Source: Oceanococcus sp041619555 (GTDB taxonomy: Bacteria > Pseudomonadota > Gammaproteobacteria > Nevskiales > Oceanococcaceae). Taken from it: a stretch of DNA of 64,000 bases. Numbering within the stretch: position 1 is the stretch's first letter; each line of letters opens with the position of its first letter. The stretch covers positions 1 through 64,000 of the forward strand of contig JBFKDQ010000017.1 in assembly GCA_041619555.1 (NCBI GenBank), read 5' to 3'. The translations under genes were made by a program, and so were the position numbers. Shown here piece after piece: positions 50,749-60,139 of the stretch. The notes under the pieces were generated by a model. The model did not search any database and had not been told where the DNA came from. It saw only the letters and a list, made by a program, of their open reading frames with translations.

Positions 50749-53181
50749 CTACCAGCGGGCCGAAAACGACAGGGAAAAACGGCGCTCGGTCGCCTGGTTG
50801 GCGAAATAGGAGTTGGCGTAAAGATTGTGGTCGGCGACGAAGTTCAGGGCCTGGGTGTTCGTGAGATTGTCGCCGCGCAGGGTGAGTCCCCAGGTTTCAT
50901 CCGTGGCGCCGAGGCTGAGCCGGGCGCCGAGCAGTTGATGGGCGCGCTGGTAGGCATGCGGATCCAGGTCCAGTTCCAGGTACTGCTCGCCGCGATGGCT
51001 GAGGTCCAAGGCGAAAATCAGCCCCAGCCCGGAGCGCAGTGGCAGGCTCACGCTGGGGCTGAGCGACAGGGTCATGGTGGGGGCTTTGGGCAGGGTCTTG
51101 CCGCTCAGGTCCTGGCTGCAGTCGCCGGCGGCGTCGCATTGGTTGTTGTCGCCATTGGCCGCTGCGGGCGCATCGGGATAACGCAGATATTCGGCGCGGC
51201 CGAGCGCGAAGGCGGCGTTGAGGCTCAGCCATGGCCAGGGGGTGAGCCAGGTCAGATCGGCCTCCACGCCTTCCAGGACCGCTTCGGCGGCATTGAAGAC
51301 ATCGAAACTGATGCCGTTGAAGTTGACCACCTGCATGTTGCTGACACGGGTGTGGTAGACGGTGGCGTTGAGCGCCAGCGAGCCCTCCAGCCAGCGGGTC
51401 TTGCTGCCGAGTTCGTAATTGTCGCCGCGCTCGGGTTCGAAGCTCAGATTCTCGTTCTGGAAGGAGATCGCATTGAAGCCGCCGCCCTTGTAGCCGCGGG
51501 TCCAGCTCAGGTAACTGGCAAGATCCTCGCTGAATTCATAGCGCAGGCCCAGCTTGGGCGAGAATTCGTCCTCTTCGCGGCTCAGTGGCTGATCGAACTC
51601 GTCCGCTTCGAGAATCGCGGCGGTGATGCCAGGGCCGCGGCTGTGTACGGACAGCAGCGCATCCTTGGTTTCCGTGCCCAGGCGCATGCCGAGGATGGCG
51701 GAGAGCTGCGCATTGAGATACCAGGTGAGCTGACCGAAGGCGGCCAGGGATCGGGCCTGCTGCAGAAAGGTCTGATGGACACCGTCGTCCAGTTGACTGG
51801 GCGGTAGGCTGAGGCTGTTCAGCAGCAGGCCGGCGGGACTTGCGCCAGGCGCGCCGATGGCTTCCATGCCTGCCGGGGTCGCGGCGAAATCGGCGATGTC
51901 TTCGCCCATGGCCACATCGACATGGATGTCCAGCTCGCTTTCGAAGGCGAACAGGCCGCCGACGAATTCCAGATCCGCACCCCAGGGGCTGGCCTGGCCG
52001 CTGAATCGCAGCTCGAGCGATTTTTGCGAGAAATCGAAGGGCACGGTGACATTCACGAGATCGGCGGCGCTGACATCGAAATCCATCGCGATGTCATTGA
52101 ACAGAGCGGCATGGCCGGCGATCACCGTCAGATTCAGGTCCTCGCTCAGGGCGTAGTCGGCAATCGCGCTGAGCAGATGGGTGTCCCGGCGCACATGGCC
52201 AGGCAGATTGAAGCTGTTGCGTGCGTTGTAAGGATCGTCTTCGGTTTCGGGGTCCTTGCTGCGGGCATACTCCAGCGCATCGGGGTCCATGTCGTACAGC
52301 TGCCAGCCGGAGTAGTCGGTGTCGGTATCGGACAGCTGGGCGCCGAGTTTCAGCTGCAGGCGGTCGTTCACATCGATGCTGAACTTCAGGCGCCCGGCGA
52401 GCTGGTCGGAAGTCAGTTCGCGGCGCTTGAGAAAACTGTTGTCGACTTCACCGCCCTCGTGCCAGCTCACAAATGCAGCGCGTGCGCTGCTGGCCTCACC
52501 AAGGGGGCTGTTGAGCATGGCTTCGATGCGTTTGCCGCCGTATTCGCCGGCGCTGGCGATGGCTGAGGCCTCGACTTCGGGAGCGGGGCAGCCGGTGCCG
52601 AAAATCAGCACGCCGGCAATTGTGTTCTTGCCAAACAGCGTGCCCTGGGGGCCGCGCAGCACCTCGACCCGTCCAATATCGAACAGGCCGTCCGGAATGA
52701 ACTCGCTGCGCCCCAGAGGGATGTCGTCGACGATGATGCCCACCGAAGGTTCCAGGCCCACGTTGTAGGAATCGGTGCTGAAGCCGCGGATGCCGATGGT
52801 CGGGGACTGCGCGTCGGTATCCAGTTCCAGATTGGGGACCAGATTTTCCAGGCCTTCGGCGCCGAAGATGCCCGCATCGCGCAGGGTGTCGCCGCTCACC
52901 ACGCTGACCGCGACCGGAACTTCTTGCAGGGTCTGTTCGGTTTTCTGCGCGGTGACGACGATTTCTTCGATGACCCGGCCACGGCGAGCCGGGGGCTCTG
53001 CCGGGATGGCCTCGGCGGGCAGGCTGATGGCGACGCTTTCGGCTTTGGCTGCCTGCGCCTTGTCGGTCGAGGCCGCAGGCGTTTCATACTCGAGGAAATC
53101 CAGGTCATCGGCCGGCACGGCTGTGGCGCAAAGGCAGAGCGATGCCAGAGCGGCCAGGCGATTAGAAAAGGACATGGACAT
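50749..53181 (-). CDS. TonB-dependent outer-membrane receptor 2
   Basis: This 810-residue receptor has a signal peptide (to about AVPAD, residue 25), IEEIVVTAQKTEQTLQEVPVAVSVV (TonB box and plug start), IGIRGFSTDSYN, VEVLRGPQGTLFGKNTIAG and a C-terminal barrel ending FSARW. It resembles proteobacterial receptors for lipophilic or aromatic substrates. It is unrelated in sequence detail to receptor 1 and has no island operator upstream. It may serve the steroid genes to the right. ATG 53181 or 53175 is possible. Confidence 0.92.
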   Translation of the reverse strand: MSMSFSNRLAALASLCLCATAVPADDLDFLEYETPAASTDKAQAAKAESVAISLPAEAIPAEPPARRGRVIEEIVVTAQKTEQTLQEVPVAVSVVSGDTLRDAGIFGAEGLENLVPNLELDTDAQSPTIGIRGFSTDSYNVGLEPSVGIIVDDIPLGRSEFIPDGLFDIGRVEVLRGPQGTLFGKNTIAGVLIFGTGCPAPEVEASAIASAGEYGGKRIEAMLNSPLGEASSARAAFVSWHEGGEVDNSFLKRRELTSDQLAGRLKFSIDVNDRLQLKLGAQLSDTDTDYSGWQLYDMDPDALEYARSKDPETEDDPYNARNSFNLPGHVRRDTHLLSAIADYALSEDLNLTVIAGHAALFNDIAMDFDVSAADLVNVTVPFDFSQKSLELRFSGQASPWGADLEFVGGLFAFESELDIHVDVAMGEDIADFAATPAGMEAIGAPGASPAGLLLNSLSLPPSQLDDGVHQTFLQQARSLAAFGQLTWYLNAQLSAILGMRLGTETKDALLSVHSRGPGITAAILEADEFDQPLSREEDEFSPKLGLRYEFSEDLASYLSWTRGYKGGGFNAISFQNENLSFEPERGDNYELGSKTRWLEGSLALNATVYHTRVSNMQVVNFNGISFDVFNAAEAVLEGVEADLTWLTPWPWLSLNAAFALGRAEYLRYPDAPAAANGDNNQCDAAGDCSQDLSGKTLPKAPTMTLSLSPSVSLPLRSGLGLIFALDLSHRGEQYLELDLDPHAYQRAHQLLGARLSLGATDETWGLTLRGDNLTNTQALNFVADHNLYANSYFANQATERRFSLSFSARW

Positions 53182-53347
53182 GGTGGACTCCCGATGCGGG
53201 CGGTGGCGCCGGTGGCGGCATGAAGCAGGGCAGGTTGCCCTCTATGTTACGGCAACGGCCGCCCGTGACCTGACCTGGATCAGGCCTGTCGGGTGGGTCG
53301 AGCACGGATCTTGCAGATCGGGTTCAAATCAATCGAGGACACCTGCA

Positions 53348-53776
53348 TTGCGCCGTCCGGAAGAGCTCGACAGCATGCTCAGGCATGCACAGAACCAGGC
53401 CCAGCAGGCCCAGTTGCAGTGGTCGCGTGCGCGTGAGCAACTGGCCGCCGCGCAAGCGCGGCTGGAGGAATTGTGTGCCTATGCGCTGGAGTATGCGGAC
53501 GCCGGGCGGATGGCAGGGCATATCAGCGATCTGTGCAATCAACAGGCCTTCAATGCGCGTTTGCAACAAGCTTGCACGCAGCAGGAGCAGGTCTGCGCGC
53601 AGGCGCAGCAAAAGCTGACGCTCGCCTGGGCGCAATGGCAGGACCGGCAGAACAATGCCAGCGCGCTGGAGCACCTCAAGCAGCAGCGGCAAATGCGTCT
53701 GGATGAGGACAGGCAACGCATGGAGCAGCGGGCGCTGGATGATTTTGCCCTGCGCAGCCTGAATCGCAGCGGATGA
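53348..53776 (+). CDS. fliJ: Flagellar export protein FliJ
   Basis: A 142-residue, nearly all-helical coiled-coil protein (heptad-rich over 15-130), with the length and place of FliJ directly before fliK. FliJ links the FliI ATPase to the FlhA export gate. There is no ATG near the expected N-terminus; TTG 53348 with GAGGA about 8 nt upstream gives the right length, so I chose it. This open frame extends further upstream without coding character. Confidence 0.8.
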   Translation: MRRPEELDSMLRHAQNQAQQAQLQWSRAREQLAAAQARLEELCAYALEYADAGRMAGHISDLCNQQAFNARLQQACTQQEQVCAQAQQKLTLAWAQWQDRQNNASALEHLKQQRQMRLDEDRQRMEQRALDDFALRSLNRSG

Positions 53777-54756
53777 AACTCGAGTCCGGCAACCTGCCGC
53801 CGCCGCTGCGCGCTCGCGCCGAGGACGGGCGCGGCCCGGCGGAAGAGGGTGCAGGCGGTCAGTTCGCCGGCCTGCTGGGTGATTTACGTGAATCGGACAC
53901 GCCACTGAGCACGGTCGGTGCCGATCCCGCGACGACCGAGCCGGTAGCGGCGCCGGTGGCCGCAGAGCTCGCCGGCCCGTTGTCCTTGGCCGTGGTGCCG
54001 GATGAAAACAAGACCCTCAGCCTGCCGACCGAGCTGACGACACGGGCGCTGCGGTCCGCGCCTGCCGAGCGCCAGCTTGGCGCTGTCAACTCTGCGGTTC
54101 AGGTCCCGCGGCCGGTGGATGCGGCTGCGACGCTGGCTGGCGAGGTGGCGGTCGATGTGTCAGTCGATGCGGCGCCACGCCTGCCAATCGGCACGCCCGA
54201 GCCGGGCTTGCCGCTGGTCGCAGAAACCGCCGCCGCGGTGGCGCGGATCGCGCCCGAGCTCAAGGCGGAGGTGGCGGATCTGGCGATGGCGCCACTGGCA
54301 GCGATTGACGATGGCGGCGCTCTCGAAGCACGCAGCGGTTCCAAGCCTGTGCCCATGACACCGGTTCCCCTGGCTGAGCTGGGCGCGCAGGCGCAGGCCC
54401 TGATTCGCCAGCTGGGTCCGGAGCGTTCCGAGGCACGTCTGCAGCTGCATCCGGCCGAACTGGGCCAGCTGAACCTGGAGCTGAGACAGGACGGCAGTCG
54501 CCTGGAGATCAGCGTCACGGTGGACAACGAGCAGACTCGCAGACTGGTGCAGGAGCAACTGGGGCAGTGGCGCGAAGGTCTGGCGGCCTCCGGGATGCAG
54601 TTGGACAAACTGGATGTGGGTGTGCAGCAGCAAGCGCCGCGTCAGCAAACTGACGCCGCTGCCGCCGAGGCGTCCGAGCTTGCCGCGGAGGACGTCAAAA
54701 ACCCGTCGAAGCCGCTGCGCATCCGCGTGGATGGGGCGCTGGATTACTACGTCTAG
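53773..54756 (+). CDS. fliK: Flagellar hook-length control protein FliK
   Basis: This 327-residue protein has a disordered Ala/Pro-rich N-terminal part and a globular C-terminal domain (about 200-290) with LQLHPAELGQLNLELRQDGSRLEISV, the standard Flg_hook signature. FliK measures hook length and switches export specificity through FlhB. The ATG overlaps the fliJ stop by 4 bp. Confidence 0.92.
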   Translation: MKLESGNLPPPLRARAEDGRGPAEEGAGGQFAGLLGDLRESDTPLSTVGADPATTEPVAAPVAAELAGPLSLAVVPDENKTLSLPTELTTRALRSAPAERQLGAVNSAVQVPRPVDAAATLAGEVAVDVSVDAAPRLPIGTPEPGLPLVAETAAAVARIAPELKAEVADLAMAPLAAIDDGGALEARSGSKPVPMTPVPLAELGAQAQALIRQLGPERSEARLQLHPAELGQLNLELRQDGSRLEISVTVDNEQTRRLVQEQLGQWREGLAASGMQLDKLDVGVQQQAPRQQTDAAAAEASELAAEDVKNPSKPLRIRVDGALDYYV

Positions 54757-54929
54757 CGGGCGAGGACGGCTCTGATCGATTCTCAAACACGCGCTTGAGC
54801 CCTGCGAATGAAGCCGTGTCAGTGGGCTGGCGCGCCTGGGCGGTCAATTTTCCTGCGCCGGATTCTTGACGACCGATTGATGGCACAGGCCTTGCTCTTT
54901 GCAGACCAGGCATCTACGAATCTGAACTC

Positions 54930-55409
54930 ATGAGCGAAGCAGCGGCGCCCCCAAAGAAATCGAAACTGATCTGGGTTGTACTCTTTCTGGTCCTGTTGTT
55001 GTTCGGCGGTGCCGGCGCGGCAGCCTATTACTTCCTGGTGGTGCAGGCGCCGGACGAAACCGAGGAAGTGAGCGAAGAAGAGGTGGTGCCGCCAGCCCTG
55101 TATTTCGAATTGCGCCCGGCTTTCGTGGTCAATCTCAGCGGGCCGGATTCCTCGCGTTTCCTGCAGGTGGAGGTGGATCTGATGGCGCGCGATCAGGCCG
55201 TTCTGAATGCGATTCAGGCGCACAATCCGGCGATCCGCAATGCTTTGCTGCTGCTGTTCGGCAGTCAGCGGGCGGCCGATCTGCAGACGCGCGAAGGCAA
55301 GGAGGCGCTGCAGCGCAATGTGCTGGACAGCATCAATGACATTCTCGCCAGTCGCGAGGAGGGACTTGCCGTCGAAGAGATCTACTTCTCCAGCTTCGTC
55401 ATGCAGTAG
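54930..55409 (+). CDS. fliL: Flagellar basal-body protein FliL
   Basis: This 159-residue single-pass inner-membrane protein has a helix at about 13-36, an acidic linker (TEEVSEEEVVPP), then LRPAFVVNLSGPDSSRFLQVEVDLMARD and a C-terminal VEEIYFSSFVMQ, all diagnostic for FliL. It surrounds stator units. A 173-bp gap after fliK without a visible gene may hold a promoter. Confidence 0.95.
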   Translation: MSEAAAPPKKSKLIWVVLFLVLLLFGGAGAAAYYFLVVQAPDETEEVSEEEVVPPALYFELRPAFVVNLSGPDSSRFLQVEVDLMARDQAVLNAIQAHNPAIRNALLLLFGSQRAADLQTREGKEALQRNVLDSINDILASREEGLAVEEIYFSSFVMQ

Positions 55410-55411
55410 CC

Positions 55412-56395
55412 ATGAGCGAAATCCTCAGTCAGGACGAGATCGACGCACTGCTGGAAGGCGTTGATAGCGGTGACATCAGCACCGAGGCGCCGCCCGCGCC
55501 AGGCGAGGTGCGGACCCTGGATCTGGCCTCGCAGGACCGCATTGTTCGCGGTCGTCTGCCGACGCTGGAGATGATCAATGAACGTTTCGCCCGTCATTTC
55601 CGCATCAGCCTGTTCAACATGCTGCGACGTTCGCCGGAACTGTCGGTGGTGGGGGTCGAATCGATCAAGTTTTCCGAATACATGCACAAGCTGTACGTGC
55701 CCACCAATCTGAACCTGGTGCGGGTGCGGCCTTTGCGTGGGACTGCCCTGCTGGTTTTCGAGCCGCGCCTGGTGTTCACCGTGGTGGATAACTTCTTCGG
55801 CGGCGATGGACGTTTTCGCGCCAAGATCGAGGGGCGCGAATTCACCCCGACCGAAATGCGGGTGATTCATCTGCTGCTGCAGGCCGCTTTCGCGGACCTC
55901 AAGGAAGCCTGGGCGCCGGTCAAGCAGCTGGATTTTGAATACCTGCAATCCGAGGTCAATCCGCATCTGGCCAACATCGTCAGTCCCACCGAGGCGGTCG
56001 TGGTCAGTCGATTCAAGGTGGAACTGGACGGCGGCGGGGGCGATATCCACGTCACCCTGCCGTATTCCATGATCGAGCCGGTGCGGGATCAGCTCAATGC
56101 CGGCATGCAGAGTGATCGCGGTGAGCACGATGAGCGCTGGGTCCGGTCGATGAAGCGCCAGCTCGAAACCGCCGAGGTCTCGATTGCCGGGGTGTTGTCG
56201 CGGCCACGGGTGAGCCTGCGGGAACTGCTGGCGCTGCAGCCCGGCGACGTGATTCCGATCGGCGTGCCCAGGCTGACCGAACTCGAGGTGGAAGGAATCG
56301 CCAGCTATCGCGGCGAATTCGGCGTGGTGGACGGTCACAACGCGGTGCGCATCGACGAATTGCTGTTGCGGCAGAAACCCTCCCTGTTTGAATAG
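55412..56395 (+). CDS. fliM: Flagellar motor switch protein FliM
   Basis: This 327-residue protein begins ILSQDEIDALLEG, the CheY-P-binding N-terminus, followed by the CheC-like middle domain (LLVFEPRLVFTVVDNFFGGDGR) and a SpoA domain (VSIAGVLSRPRVSLRELLALQPGDVIPIG). It forms the C-ring with FliG and FliN. It lies 2 bp after fliL. Confidence 0.97.
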   Translation: MSEILSQDEIDALLEGVDSGDISTEAPPAPGEVRTLDLASQDRIVRGRLPTLEMINERFARHFRISLFNMLRRSPELSVVGVESIKFSEYMHKLYVPTNLNLVRVRPLRGTALLVFEPRLVFTVVDNFFGGDGRFRAKIEGREFTPTEMRVIHLLLQAAFADLKEAWAPVKQLDFEYLQSEVNPHLANIVSPTEAVVVSRFKVELDGGGGDIHVTLPYSMIEPVRDQLNAGMQSDRGEHDERWVRSMKRQLETAEVSIAGVLSRPRVSLRELLALQPGDVIPIGVPRLTELEVEGIASYRGEFGVVDGHNAVRIDELLLRQKPSLFE

Positions 56396-56409
56396 TAGAA
56401 GGATCCATC

Positions 56410-56814
56410 ATGGCAGAGGCCAAGCAAGACGCAGCGGTGCCCGAGACCGAACTCGAGCCAACGCCGGCGGGCGAGTCGGACGCTAAATCTCACACGGCGG
56501 CGGAAGGCTATCGTCCGCCGCAATTCGGTCAGATCGAAAGCGACAGTGAACCCGAGGTCAATCTGGATCTGATTCTGGATGTGCCGGTCACTCTGTCGAT
56601 GGAGGTCGGTCACGCCAAGGTGCCGATTCGCAATCTGCTGCAGCTCAATCAGGGCTCGGTGGTCGAGCTCGACCGCACGGCCGGTGAGCCGCTGGATGTC
56701 TATGTCAACGGCACCCTGATCGCGCATGGCGAGGTGGTGGTGGTGAACGAGAAATTCGGCGTTCGTCTGCTGGATGTGGTCAGTCCTTCCGAACGCATCC
56801 GCAAGCTGAAATAG
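56410..56814 (+). CDS. fliN: Flagellar motor switch protein FliN
   Basis: This 134-residue protein has a variable acidic N-terminus and the SpoA domain LDLILDVPVTLSMEVGHAKVPIRNLLQLNQGSVVEL followed by LDVYVNGTLIAHGEVVVVNEKFGVRL, the clearest FliN signature. It completes the switch complex. AGAAGGATCC precedes the ATG. Confidence 0.97.
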   Translation: MAEAKQDAAVPETELEPTPAGESDAKSHTAAEGYRPPQFGQIESDSEPEVNLDLILDVPVTLSMEVGHAKVPIRNLLQLNQGSVVELDRTAGEPLDVYVNGTLIAHGEVVVVNEKFGVRLLDVVSPSERIRKLK

Positions 56815-56815
56815 C

Positions 56816-57109
56816 ATGGATCTCGCGGCGATCGCACAAGTGCTGGCGAGTCTGCTGGCGGTCATCCTGGTGATTTTCGCGCTCGCCTGGGTGGCTCGAC
56901 GTCTGCCGGCGGCGGGCGCGTTGCGGGCCAACTGGCTGCAGGTGCGCGGCAGCGTGTCGGTGGGCGGGCGCGAGCGGGTGGTGCTGGTGCAGGCGGGGCA
57001 GGAGTGGCTGGTTCTGGGCGTCGCGCCGGGGCAGGTGCGCTGCCTGCATGTGCTGTCCGAAGCGCCCCAGGATTTTGCCAAACTGCTGGCTCGGCAGAGC
57101 TCCGAATGA
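56816..57109 (+). CDS. fliO: Flagellar protein FliO
   Basis: This 97-residue protein has one N-terminal membrane helix (about 5-25) and a small beta domain with VRGSVSVGGRERVVLVQAGQEWLVLGV, as in FliO. It assists assembly of FliP. It lies directly after fliN and overlaps fliP by 4 bp. Confidence 0.9.
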   Translation: MDLAAIAQVLASLLAVILVIFALAWVARRLPAAGALRANWLQVRGSVSVGGRERVVLVQAGQEWLVLGVAPGQVRCLHVLSEAPQDFAKLLARQSSE

Positions 57110-57840
57110 AAACGATCCTGGGTCTGGCGCTGCTGCTGAGCCCATCGGCAGCAATGGCCGTGGGGCTGCCGGCCTTCACGGTGGAAGCCGGTGCGGGCGG
57201 CGAGCAGACCTACAGCCTGTCGATCCAGATTCTCATGGTGATGACGGCCATCACCCTGCTGCCGGCGATCCTGTTGAGCATGACCGCGCTGCCGCGCATC
57301 ATCATTGTCCTGGGCCTGCTGCGCAGCGCGCTGGGCACCGGGCAGACGCCCTCGAATCAGATCCTGATGGGACTGGCATTGATGCTGTCCTTCTTCGTGA
57401 TGGGGCCGGTGCTGGACCGCATCTACAGCGAGGCCCTGCGACCGTATCTGGACGAGGAAATCGGCATGGAGTCGGCCTTGAAGGCGGCGGAGCAGCCCCT
57501 GCGGGCGTTCATGCTGGCGCAAACCCGCGAATCCGCTCTGCTCAATTTCGCCGAGATCGATGGCGCCGGGGAAGGCTACGCCAGCGAACAGGATGTGCCC
57601 ATGCGGGTTCTGGTGCCGGCCTTCGTCACCAGCGAACTGACCACGGCGTTCCAGATCGGTTTCATGCTGTTCATTCCTTTCGTGGTGATTGATCTGGTGA
57701 TCTCCTCCGTGCTGATGTCGATGGGCATGATGATGCTGTCCCCGATGCTGATTTCGCTGCCGTTCAAGATCATGCTTTTCGTGCTGGTGGATGGCTGGAC
57801 CCTGGTGGTGGGTTCGTTGACCGCGAGTTTCGCCCAGTGA
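57106..57840 (+). CDS. fliP: Flagellar export gate protein FliP
   Basis: This 244-residue protein has a cleavable signal (about 1-18) and FliP signatures LSIQILMVMTAITLLPAILLSMT, LRSALGTGQTPSNQILMGLALMLSFFVM, VLVPAFVTSELTTAFQIGFMLFIPF and ISLPFKIMLFVLVDGW. It forms the core of the export channel. ATG 57106 overlaps the fliO stop. Confidence 0.97.
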   Translation: MKTILGLALLLSPSAAMAVGLPAFTVEAGAGGEQTYSLSIQILMVMTAITLLPAILLSMTALPRIIIVLGLLRSALGTGQTPSNQILMGLALMLSFFVMGPVLDRIYSEALRPYLDEEIGMESALKAAEQPLRAFMLAQTRESALLNFAEIDGAGEGYASEQDVPMRVLVPAFVTSELTTAFQIGFMLFIPFVVIDLVISSVLMSMGMMMLSPMLISLPFKIMLFVLVDGWTLVVGSLTASFAQ

Positions 57841-58106
57841 GTCCCGACGCCGTCATGAGCCTGGGCCAGCAGGCCCTGAAACTGACCTTGCTGCTGTCCG
57901 CGCCCCTGCTGCTGACGGCGCTGTTGATCGGACTGGTGGTGGGGCTTTTTCAGGCCGCGACCCAGATCCAGGAAATGACCCTGTCCTTCATTCCCAAGCT
58001 GGTCGGCATGGGGCTGGCCCTGCTGATCGCCGGGCCCTGGATGCTGCGCCTGCTGGTGGATTTTACCCGCCGCCTGATCATCGAAATTCCCAGTCTCATC
58101 CAGTAG
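57837..58106 (+). CDS. fliQ: Flagellar export gate protein FliQ
   Basis: This 89-residue protein has two membrane helices with the motif GLVVGLFQAATQIQEMTLSFIPK, unmistakable for FliQ. It starts at GTG 57837, overlapping the fliP stop (GTGA). An internal ATG at 57855 is possible, but the GTG fits the family length better. Confidence 0.95.
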   Translation: MSPDAVMSLGQQALKLTLLLSAPLLLTALLIGLVVGLFQAATQIQEMTLSFIPKLVGMGLALLIAGPWMLRLLVDFTRRLIIEIPSLIQ

Positions 58107-58108
58107 TC

Positions 58109-58876
58109 ATGTACACCATGACCCAGCTTGTCGAATGGGCCAGTCAATACGCCTGGGCCTTTTTCCGGATTGCCGCGATGTGGATGGCGATGCCGCTTTA
58201 CGGCAGCGGGGTCCTGCCGATGCGGCTGCGCCTGGTGCTGGCCTGCGTCTGTACCGGCCTCGTGGCCCCGCTGATGCCGGAGCTGGCCGTGCCCGCGGCC
58301 TGGTCGGCGGCGTGGTGGCTGATGCTGCTGCAGGAAATTGCGCTCGGCGTGCTGATGGCCATGAGCCTGGCCCTGGTGTTTGAAATGGTGCGCCTGGCGG
58401 CCGAGTTGATGGGGATGTCGATGGGGCTCGGTTTCGCCCAGATGAGCGACCCGCTCAATGGCGCCACCTCGCCGGTTCTGGGGCAATATTTTTCCATCAT
58501 TGCGATTCTTCTGTTTCTCGCCGGAGGCGGCCATCTGCAGATGATGAACTGGCTCGCGCTGAGTCTGATCGACTATCCGCCAGGACTCTTGCAGCTGCAT
58601 GGAGAAACTGCCTTACTGCCCCTGAACTGGGCATTGGGGGTGTTTGCAGGTGCGCTGAGGATTGCATTGCCGGGACTGGTTGCCCTGCTGCTGGTCAATC
58701 TGTCTTTCGGTGTCATCAGCCGGGCCGCGCCGGCGCTGAATCTGTTTGCGATCGGCTTTCCGGTGTCCCTGATTCTCGGTCTGATCATGGTGTTGCTGAG
58801 TCTGCCCACCTTGCAAAGCAACTTCACTGCCTGGGTGCTCATCGGTTTTGAGCGCCTGGCGGATCTTTGGAGCTGA
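58109..58876 (+). CDS. fliR: Flagellar export gate protein FliR
   Basis: This 255-residue protein has about six membrane helices. FFRIAAMWMAMPLYGS near the start, GLGFAQMSDPLNGATSPVLGQYFSI in the middle and NLFAIGFPVSLILGLIMV near the end identify FliR. It lies 2 bp after fliQ and 3 bp before flhB. Confidence 0.96.
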   Translation: MYTMTQLVEWASQYAWAFFRIAAMWMAMPLYGSGVLPMRLRLVLACVCTGLVAPLMPELAVPAAWSAAWWLMLLQEIALGVLMAMSLALVFEMVRLAAELMGMSMGLGFAQMSDPLNGATSPVLGQYFSIIAILLFLAGGGHLQMMNWLALSLIDYPPGLLQLHGETALLPLNWALGVFAGALRIALPGLVALLLVNLSFGVISRAAPALNLFAIGFPVSLILGLIMVLLSLPTLQSNFTAWVLIGFERLADLWS

Positions 58877-58879
58877 TGG

Positions 58880-60040
58880 ATGAGCAACAGCGCGGCTGAA
58901 AAAACCGAAGAACCGACGCCCAAGAAACTGCGAGAGGCGCGGGAAAAGGGTCAGGTCCCCCGTTCACGCGAGCTGGCCACCCTGTTCGGGGTGGCGGGCA
59001 CGGTGCTTGTGCTGGTGCTCATGGGGCGGACCCTGGTCGATGGGGCACGCGGCTTCATGGTCCGCCATCTGCGCTTTGACGCTGCTGCGATGCAGGATCC
59101 CGGACGCATGGCGGAAGGGCTGGCGACGGCCCTGGCGGACGCCCTGATCTGGTTGTTGCCATTTCTGCTCGGCGGGCTGGTGGCCGCATTTGCGGCGCCG
59201 GTGCTGTTCGGTGGCTGGAACTGGTCGGGCAAGGCCTTGCTGCCGGATCCGGAGCGCCTGAATCCTCTGGCCGGTCTCAAGCGGATCTTTTCGCTCAACG
59301 CGCTGATGGAGCTGCTCAAAGCGGTGGCGAAGTTTGTCCTGCTCGGCGGGATCGCCGTGATGGTGCTCTGGGGCGATCATCGTCAGGTGCTTGGTCTCGG
59401 CCAGATGGACCTGAAGGTCGCCATGGCGCAGGGCCTTGATCTGTGCATTTCGGCACTGGCCTGGATGTGCATTGGGCTGGCCATGATCGCCGCGATCGAT
59501 GCGCCGTTTCAGTACTTCAGCCACCGCAAGAAGCTGAAAATGACGCTGCAGGAGGTGAAGGATGAAATGAAGGAGACCGAAGGACGGCCGGAGGTGAAAC
59601 AGCAGCAGCGCCAACTGCAGCAGCTTGCGCGCAGCCGCATGGCCCAGCAGATCCCCGGCGCCCAGGTCATTCTCAACAACCCGACCCATTATGCGGTGGC
59701 GCTACGCTATGCGCCGGACGGGCCCGGGGCGCCCGTGGTGGTGGCCAAGGGGTCCGGAATTCTGGCCGAGGTGATCCGTGATCTCGGTCGCGAGCACCGG
59801 ATTCCGCAGCTCCGCCTGCCGCCGCTCGCGCGGGCCCTGTATCACAATGTGGAGGTCGATCAGGAAATTCCCGGCGGCCTTTACCTGGCGGTGGCGCAGG
59901 TGCTCAGCTATGTGTTCGCCCTGCAGCAGGACCCGCAGCGGGTGGGTGCGCCGCCTGATCCGGAGGTGCCGAATGAATTCCGCTGGGATCCGGATGCCGG
60001 CCAGGCCGAGGCAGCGACGGCGCCGGGCGAAGCCCACTAG
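58880..60040 (+). CDS. flhB: Flagellar export switch protein FlhB
   Basis: This 386-residue protein starts KTEEPTPKKLREAREKGQVPRS, has four membrane helices and a cytoplasmic domain with the autocleavage site N267-P268-T269-H270. Cleavage after Asn switches export from hook to filament substrates. flhA, often next, is not found; the steroid genes begin 100 bp on, so the operon ends here. Confidence 0.97.
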   Translation: MSNSAAEKTEEPTPKKLREAREKGQVPRSRELATLFGVAGTVLVLVLMGRTLVDGARGFMVRHLRFDAAAMQDPGRMAEGLATALADALIWLLPFLLGGLVAAFAAPVLFGGWNWSGKALLPDPERLNPLAGLKRIFSLNALMELLKAVAKFVLLGGIAVMVLWGDHRQVLGLGQMDLKVAMAQGLDLCISALAWMCIGLAMIAAIDAPFQYFSHRKKLKMTLQEVKDEMKETEGRPEVKQQQRQLQQLARSRMAQQIPGAQVILNNPTHYAVALRYAPDGPGAPVVVAKGSGILAEVIRDLGREHRIPQLRLPPLARALYHNVEVDQEIPGGLYLAVAQVLSYVFALQQDPQRVGAPPDPEVPNEFRWDPDAGQAEAATAPGEAH

Positions 60041-60139
60041 TCATTTTGGACGAAGCCCATAACGGTGGAATTTGAGAAAACTTCCTTATTCAAATCTCGG
60101 TCCAATCCGATCGAACCAGGTGAATCCAAGGAGTCCATC